The position numbers and the translations under genes are program-made. Below, in pieces: positions 60,391 to 64,000 of a DNA stretch of 64,000 nt. The stretch lies in NCBI RefSeq assembly GCF_037975245.1, contig NC_092581.1, positions 6,911,501 through 6,975,500 of the forward strand, given 5' to 3'. A model generated the notes under the pieces. That model saw only the letters and a program-made list of their open reading frames with translations, made no database searches and was not told where the DNA came from. Source of the stretch: Apostichopus japonicus (Eukaryota; Echinodermata; Holothuroidea; Aspidochirotida; Stichopodidae). Each line of letters begins with the position of its first letter. Positions within the stretch are counted from its first letter, which is position 1.

Positions 60391-60572
60391 TGTAACGACT
60401 TGCCCGAAAAATATAACCAAAATTTGTTCGCGCGCTCAGCGCGCGTTCCACGTGTTAATGTGCATATCATATAGGCATCCATCAGTTATAACATCACCTG
60501 CCAATAACATAAAATCATTTTCCGTGTTATTACCCTTCCATATTGCTTAGAATTATTGGGGAAGTCGTTACA
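60391..60572. mobile_element. Inverted-repeat-flanked element, 182 bp
   Basis: TGTAACGACTTGCCC (60391) and GGGGAAGTCGTTACA (60558) are inverted repeats matching at 14 of 15 positions. Inside, CGCGCGC-TCA-GCGCGCG (60429-60445) is a perfect 7-bp hairpin in otherwise AT-rich sequence. To the left, AGGCGTAGGAGCC and a 7-base G run resemble the GGCGTAGGAACC ends of the element at 54359, so the true left end may be about 60358. Confidence 0.6.
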
Positions 60573-60649
60573 ACAATAATGATAATAATAATAATATAAG
60601 TTTAACCATTGAAAAACACATTGCAAATTCTTCATCTTTCACTAGGTGC

Positions 60650-60681
60650 CAGTGGCGGAGCTAGGGGGTATTGGTCGGGGG
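60650..60681 (+). mobile_element. Truncated CAGTGGCGGAGC element end
   Basis: CCAGTGGCGGAGCTAGGGGG followed by TATTGGTCGGGG matches the left end of the 406-bp element at 55810 base for base apart from one G. The match stops after about 32 bp, at the start of the 259-bp duplicated unit. This looks like a solo terminal fragment. Confidence 0.65.
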
Positions 60682-61296
60682 TATTGCATTGCTTTGGAAG
60701 CCTCAGTCCTTGCCCTCAGTCCCACTTGCAACATTCGCCCGCTTTCAATTTCTTTAATGTAATGGTCACAGGTCAAGCACAGTGCATGATCGTCATGATT
60801 TCACATTGCTAAATACATGCAAGCGCATTTCAGTCTAAAAACAGTATCAATAAAACTTATTTTATATTAAGAATTCTGACCAATGGTTACCATACTTGCA
60901 ATTATGAAGTTGTTAAACAGATTGACCTCATATATTTGCAGTATTATTGGATGAGAAACACTTTCATAGTCAATGTAAAACTTCAGTAGTAATGTCATTG
61001 GTCGGTTTAAAGTGTCATCTAATAAATATATGCAAAATATTGCATTGCTTTGGAAGCCTCAGTCCTTGCCCTCAGTCCCACTTGCAACATTCGCCCGCTT
61101 TCAATTTCTTTAATGTAATGGTCACAGGTCAAGCACAGTGCATGATCGTCATGATTTCACATTGCTAAATACATGCAAGTGCATTTCAGTCTAAAAACAG
61201 TATCAATAAAACTTATTTTATATTAAGAATTTTGACCAATGGTTACCATACTTGCAATTATGAAGTTGTTAAACAGATTGACCTCATATATTTGCA
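60682..61296 (+). repeat. 259-bp direct duplication, 356-bp offset
   Basis: 60682-60940 and 61038-61296 are copies with only two differences that I can see (GCAAGCGCAT/GCAAGTGCAT and GAATTCTGACC/GAATTTTGACC). Both are C in the first copy and T in the second. The 97-bp intervening sequence (60941-61037) is not repeated. The same short frame (VMVTGQAQCMIVMISHC) appears in both, but nothing else supports coding. Confidence 0.9.
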
Positions 61297-63236
61297 TCAA
61301 AGTCAATAGAGCACTACTTATTATGGGCCACTCACCCATCAAGCATATTATTAGGGGAACCAAGACCTATTGATTATAAGGAAGATGCCCAACAGTCTCC
61401 ACCCACTCACCCCCATTTTGAATTCACTGATCTAGCATCCCTTTTCGAATCTTCACTCACGATTGCTCCAAGAACAAGGAGGATGTTTCATGCATTTGCA
61501 GTTATCCGTCTCCTCCCCCCCCCCTAAAAAAAATAAAGAAAAGCAAAGATATGAAATCATGGTTCTGGGTATATTTGCCTGCACAGATGGGTTGTGGTTG
61601 AGTACCATTCTTGCAATTTATAAGTTTTCTTGTTACTACTCATGCTAGCTATGGTCATGCAACTTCCAACATTTTCAGGTCAATACCATATTTGCACCCA
61701 ATACTGACGAAACTATTCCATGTTCATTTCTAACCTTTTCAATGTAACCATGGGCCACAAAAAGTTTGGGTGCTGAAGAATGTTCCGGGGGTATTTAACT
61801 ATCTTATCAGAAACGATGGAAAGAACATGATAGGAACCCTGACAAACTTTTCCCTAAATAGCAGTGCTTATAGGTCAGTGGCGTGTCAATCATTGAGGTA
61901 CTGTAGTAAGTCCCTGTCAAATGGGACTTGATACTATGATACTTCATTGGATTCATCGCAGTGTGGTGCCAGTTAACCAACATCTTTCAACTTAATTGTT
62001 GTTATCAAAGTTTTGGAGTCCACTTCTTCAACAGTAATATATCGATCCTTTCTGTATTCATGTTGATTGAAGTCTTTGATATGACTTCCTGTGCCATATT
62101 GTTCATTAATTACTTTCATCTATATAATCTTGTTGTGCTAATTATATCCATGCAAATGTTTGTCAAAAGACAGAAAAAAATTGAGTTTCATCCATGCTCT
62201 CTCAATAATTTGGTGTAACAGCAGGTACAGGTACAGTTACAAATTATAGCCTGCTTAATAACTAGGTTTCAAAAAGTACATTCCTGGAGATCTTTGCTGT
62301 CCAGATTGTTGTCATACACTTTAAATGAACGCACAAAATGACTGAAAGTCCCACTGAGCCTAATTTCATCCAAGATACTAATAAATAGTGTTCAAACGAT
62401 TATGCATAACAGAAAATACCGATTACCGATTATTTTTTTCATAATCGTACCGATTCCTGTTATTTGAAAATGAGAAAATAACCCGTTTATACGAAATCGG
62501 CCATAAAGTTTGACACATACAATTATGTTTGTGATTTTCCCCTGTTTCCTTTTGCTTCATTTTAATACAAGGCTCTAAGGTATCCTTTTGTATGTTCCAA
62601 ATTACCTCTGGAGTTTCTCGGAAAGAAAAAAAAAGTTTTTTTTTTTTTTAAAATTTCCAAAATACGGAAATATGACATCCTACCTAGTCAGCACTGTGCT
62701 AAGCGAATGGCCTAACCACCTCGACGTGAATGTCACCTGTTAATGGCTTGAAATGGGCTGAGAATGGTTACTCAAAATATCCATCTCAAAAAGTATCTCA
62801 GACAAACCATCCATCTTCAATCTTTACCAAAGTGTAAATTTTAATTACTGTACATATTGCCTTCATTCCGACATTATATATAATGTACATAATTTCAGTA
62901 TTATACCGTTTATGAACAAATAGAAATGTTACGAACTTGAAGTTAAACATACCTTTTCGTTACCTATTTAACTCCATTCAGGTTCAATTAGAAAATGTAA
63001 GCTTAGGCCAATCAAACTGAAAAGCAAATTGTACCATCGTAACTTGTTTAAAATAATTCTAAAATGTAATACCAGATTGATGTAAAGAAATAATAACAAC
63101 TAGAAACTACTCCAATATAAAATATAACATTCCCTCTATAAGACATAGCACATATAGTACCTTCCAAACAAATGCCGATTTCCAGCAAATTGAGAGTTGT
63201 AAACTAAGCTACGCATTTTTTGTTGTTGTGCAAACC
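61297..63236. other. AT-rich region without supported gene
   Basis: No splice-bounded open frame or RNA gene that I can support. Noted in it: a C run at 61515, CAGTGGCGT at 61875 (possible element end), a 7-bp hairpin AAGTCCC...GGGACTT at 61908-61929, and alternating ATCGGT/ACCGAT words near 62428-62455. There is also a T run at 62636 and, at 62690-62730, GTGCTAAGCGAATGG followed by CCTAACCACC, which may be a very old S4 remnant. Confidence 0.6.
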
Positions 63237-63237
63237 G

Positions 63238-63420
63238 ATAGTTAGGCTACATTTCCCATTGACTTAGTGTGGTTGTTAGGCTAACATGTGGTCGTAGATT
63301 GCAGTTTCCATTGATATTTTTTATTTGCGACACAACTAGAGCGAATAAACAGATGACAAGGTTAGATTTCCATGCACTTGACTTAGTGTGAAGTAAGGCT
63401 ACCATGTGGTCGGAGATTTG
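63238..63420 (-). repeat. Inverted S4 satellite fragment
   Basis: On the minus strand this reads CGACCACATGGTAGCCTTAC, ACACTAAGTCAAGTGC, ATCTGTTTATTCGC, TGTGTCGCAAATAAAA, TATCAATGGAAAC, then CGACCACATGTTAGCCTAAC, ACCACACTAAGTCAATGGG. That is about one and a half S4 units in the opposite orientation to the main S4 blocks 9-12 kb away. Confidence 0.82.
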
Positions 63421-63687
63421 TGGGGATTTTAGGTTATTTTCGCTGGTACTGAAATTGCTTCGTGGAGGCCGTAATTTGCCACGGGAACTTCCCTGTGATT
63501 GTGCGTGACCCTCCCGCACTGCTTCAAATTTGATGCGAGATGTGAGAACTATTTGCGCGATTCGTGCTGCAATTCCTAGCTAAAGCAAACGCATGTCACA
63601 ATTAATTTTACACAGACACCTGATATAACGAGGGCGATTTTCTTATATTTCTTTTTTTCTTTTTCGCACTCGTAATTGTGCTTTAGG

Positions 63688-63864
63688 ATGGCTTTTTTAG
63701 CACTTGCGAGGGCGAATCGCCCGTCGTCCCGCTTATTTCCGACCCTGTCCAGCACATTCGTTATTTCGCGGAATTGGTATTGCTGCCATGCTTACTGTGC
63801 CGAGAAATATGAAGACACTAACCACGAGGGAAGCAAAATCGGCAACCCTGGCAGCCTAATTTGA
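63688..63864 (+). CDS. Short ORF with presequence-like N-terminus
   Basis: ATG at 63688 (context TTTAGGATGG, favourable G at +4) opens 58 codons to TGA-region stop TGA/TAA at 63862. The first ~30 residues, MAFLALARANRPSSRLFPT then LSSTFVISRN, are rich in Arg, Ser, Ala and Leu and have no acidic residue, as mitochondrial targeting peptides do. The remainder (CAEKYEDTNHEGSKIGNPG) is acidic and polar. Upstream is a pyrimidine tract TTTCTTTTTTTCTTTTTCGC, which resembles TCT-type or TOP-type initiator regions of translation-machinery genes. It may therefore be the first exon of a nuclear-encoded mitochondrial protein. No donor fixes its end and I do not recognise the family. Confidence 0.3.
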   Translation: MAFLALARANRPSSRLFPTLSSTFVISRNWYCCHAYCAEKYEDTNHEGSKIGNPGSLI

Positions 63865-63946
63865 TGAAATTACATTGTGAAAGACGTATAGAGGGTGTCT
63901 TTATTTTAATATTTCGTAGTTAAAGAACAAACCTAATGCATCAGTT

Positions 63947-64000
63947 CAGGGGCGGCGATCTGTTTCAAATATTGGGGGGGACATTTGCTTGGATGCAGGC
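63947..64000 (+). mobile_element. Element end running off the window
   Basis: CAGGGGCGGCGATCTG, then an 8-base G run and ACATTTGCTTGG. CAGGGGCGG resembles a hAT-type terminal sequence and is followed by a G run like the other elements here. The partner end lies beyond the window, so this is a weak call. Confidence 0.4.

Noticed and set aside
61463-62218. ORFs at 61463-61648 and 61961-62218
   Set aside because: AT-rich, low-complexity translations without splice signals or recognisable motifs; consistent with chance.
1-64000. tRNA, rRNA or telomeric repeats
   Set aside because: None was seen on reading either strand; no TTAGGG or similar short telomeric array and no rRNA-like conserved blocks.

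Overview
The window is eukaryotic repeat-rich DNA. It has no operons or ribosome binding sites. Its few coding signals are short exons bounded by GT/AG splice sites, and about 80% of the bases are tandem satellites. Dispersed elements with CAGTGGCGGAGC-like ends and long G or C runs, plus many TTAGGCC/TAGGCCTA words in the non-repetitive part, suggest a marine invertebrate, perhaps a non-vertebrate deuterostome. That assignment is a guess from sequence texture and is not proven here.

Layout. (1) 1-1807 and 8936-16139: satellite S1, with unit lengths mostly near 282 and 339 bp. The two stretches flank (2) 1808-8590: satellite S2, about three copies of a 2.2-kb higher-order unit made of diverged ~100-bp monomers, many with an imperfect hairpin. 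S2 sits inside the S1 array, and 1-1807 is a near-exact copy of 11652-13795. (3) 16140-51243: a 35-kb array of satellite S3, made of ~225-270-bp monomers with pyrimidine (CTT) tracts and GAT/TAT tracts. Its blocks (X ~4.57 kb, Y ~2.7 kb, Z 1.43 kb) are reiterated with very few differences, giving periods of 1429, 2714, 4143, 7274 and 18296 bp. (4) 51246-54092: satellite S4 (~125-130 bp), interrupted by hairpin spacers and by a partly duplicated segment that holds diverged S1-like fragments. (5) 54093-64000: mostly single-copy DNA with several small terminal-inverted-repeat elements, two recent tandem duplications and a few candidate exons.

Coding content is thin. The best candidate is a plus-strand gene at about 56.9-59.4 kb. 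Four exon-like blocks join in compatible phase, apart from one apparent frameshift in the second block. The N-terminal part vaguely resembles a SAM domain. A second start-codon exon with a good splice donor lies at 59759-59830, and a short ORF with a presequence-like N-terminus lies at 63688. All other long ORFs in the arrays are by-products of repetition and are not called as genes.

The main interest is the nested, multi-level satellite architecture: one satellite inside another, diagnostic variants that show the order of amplification, and possible progenitor fragments of S1 next door. No new enzymatic or defence system is visible.
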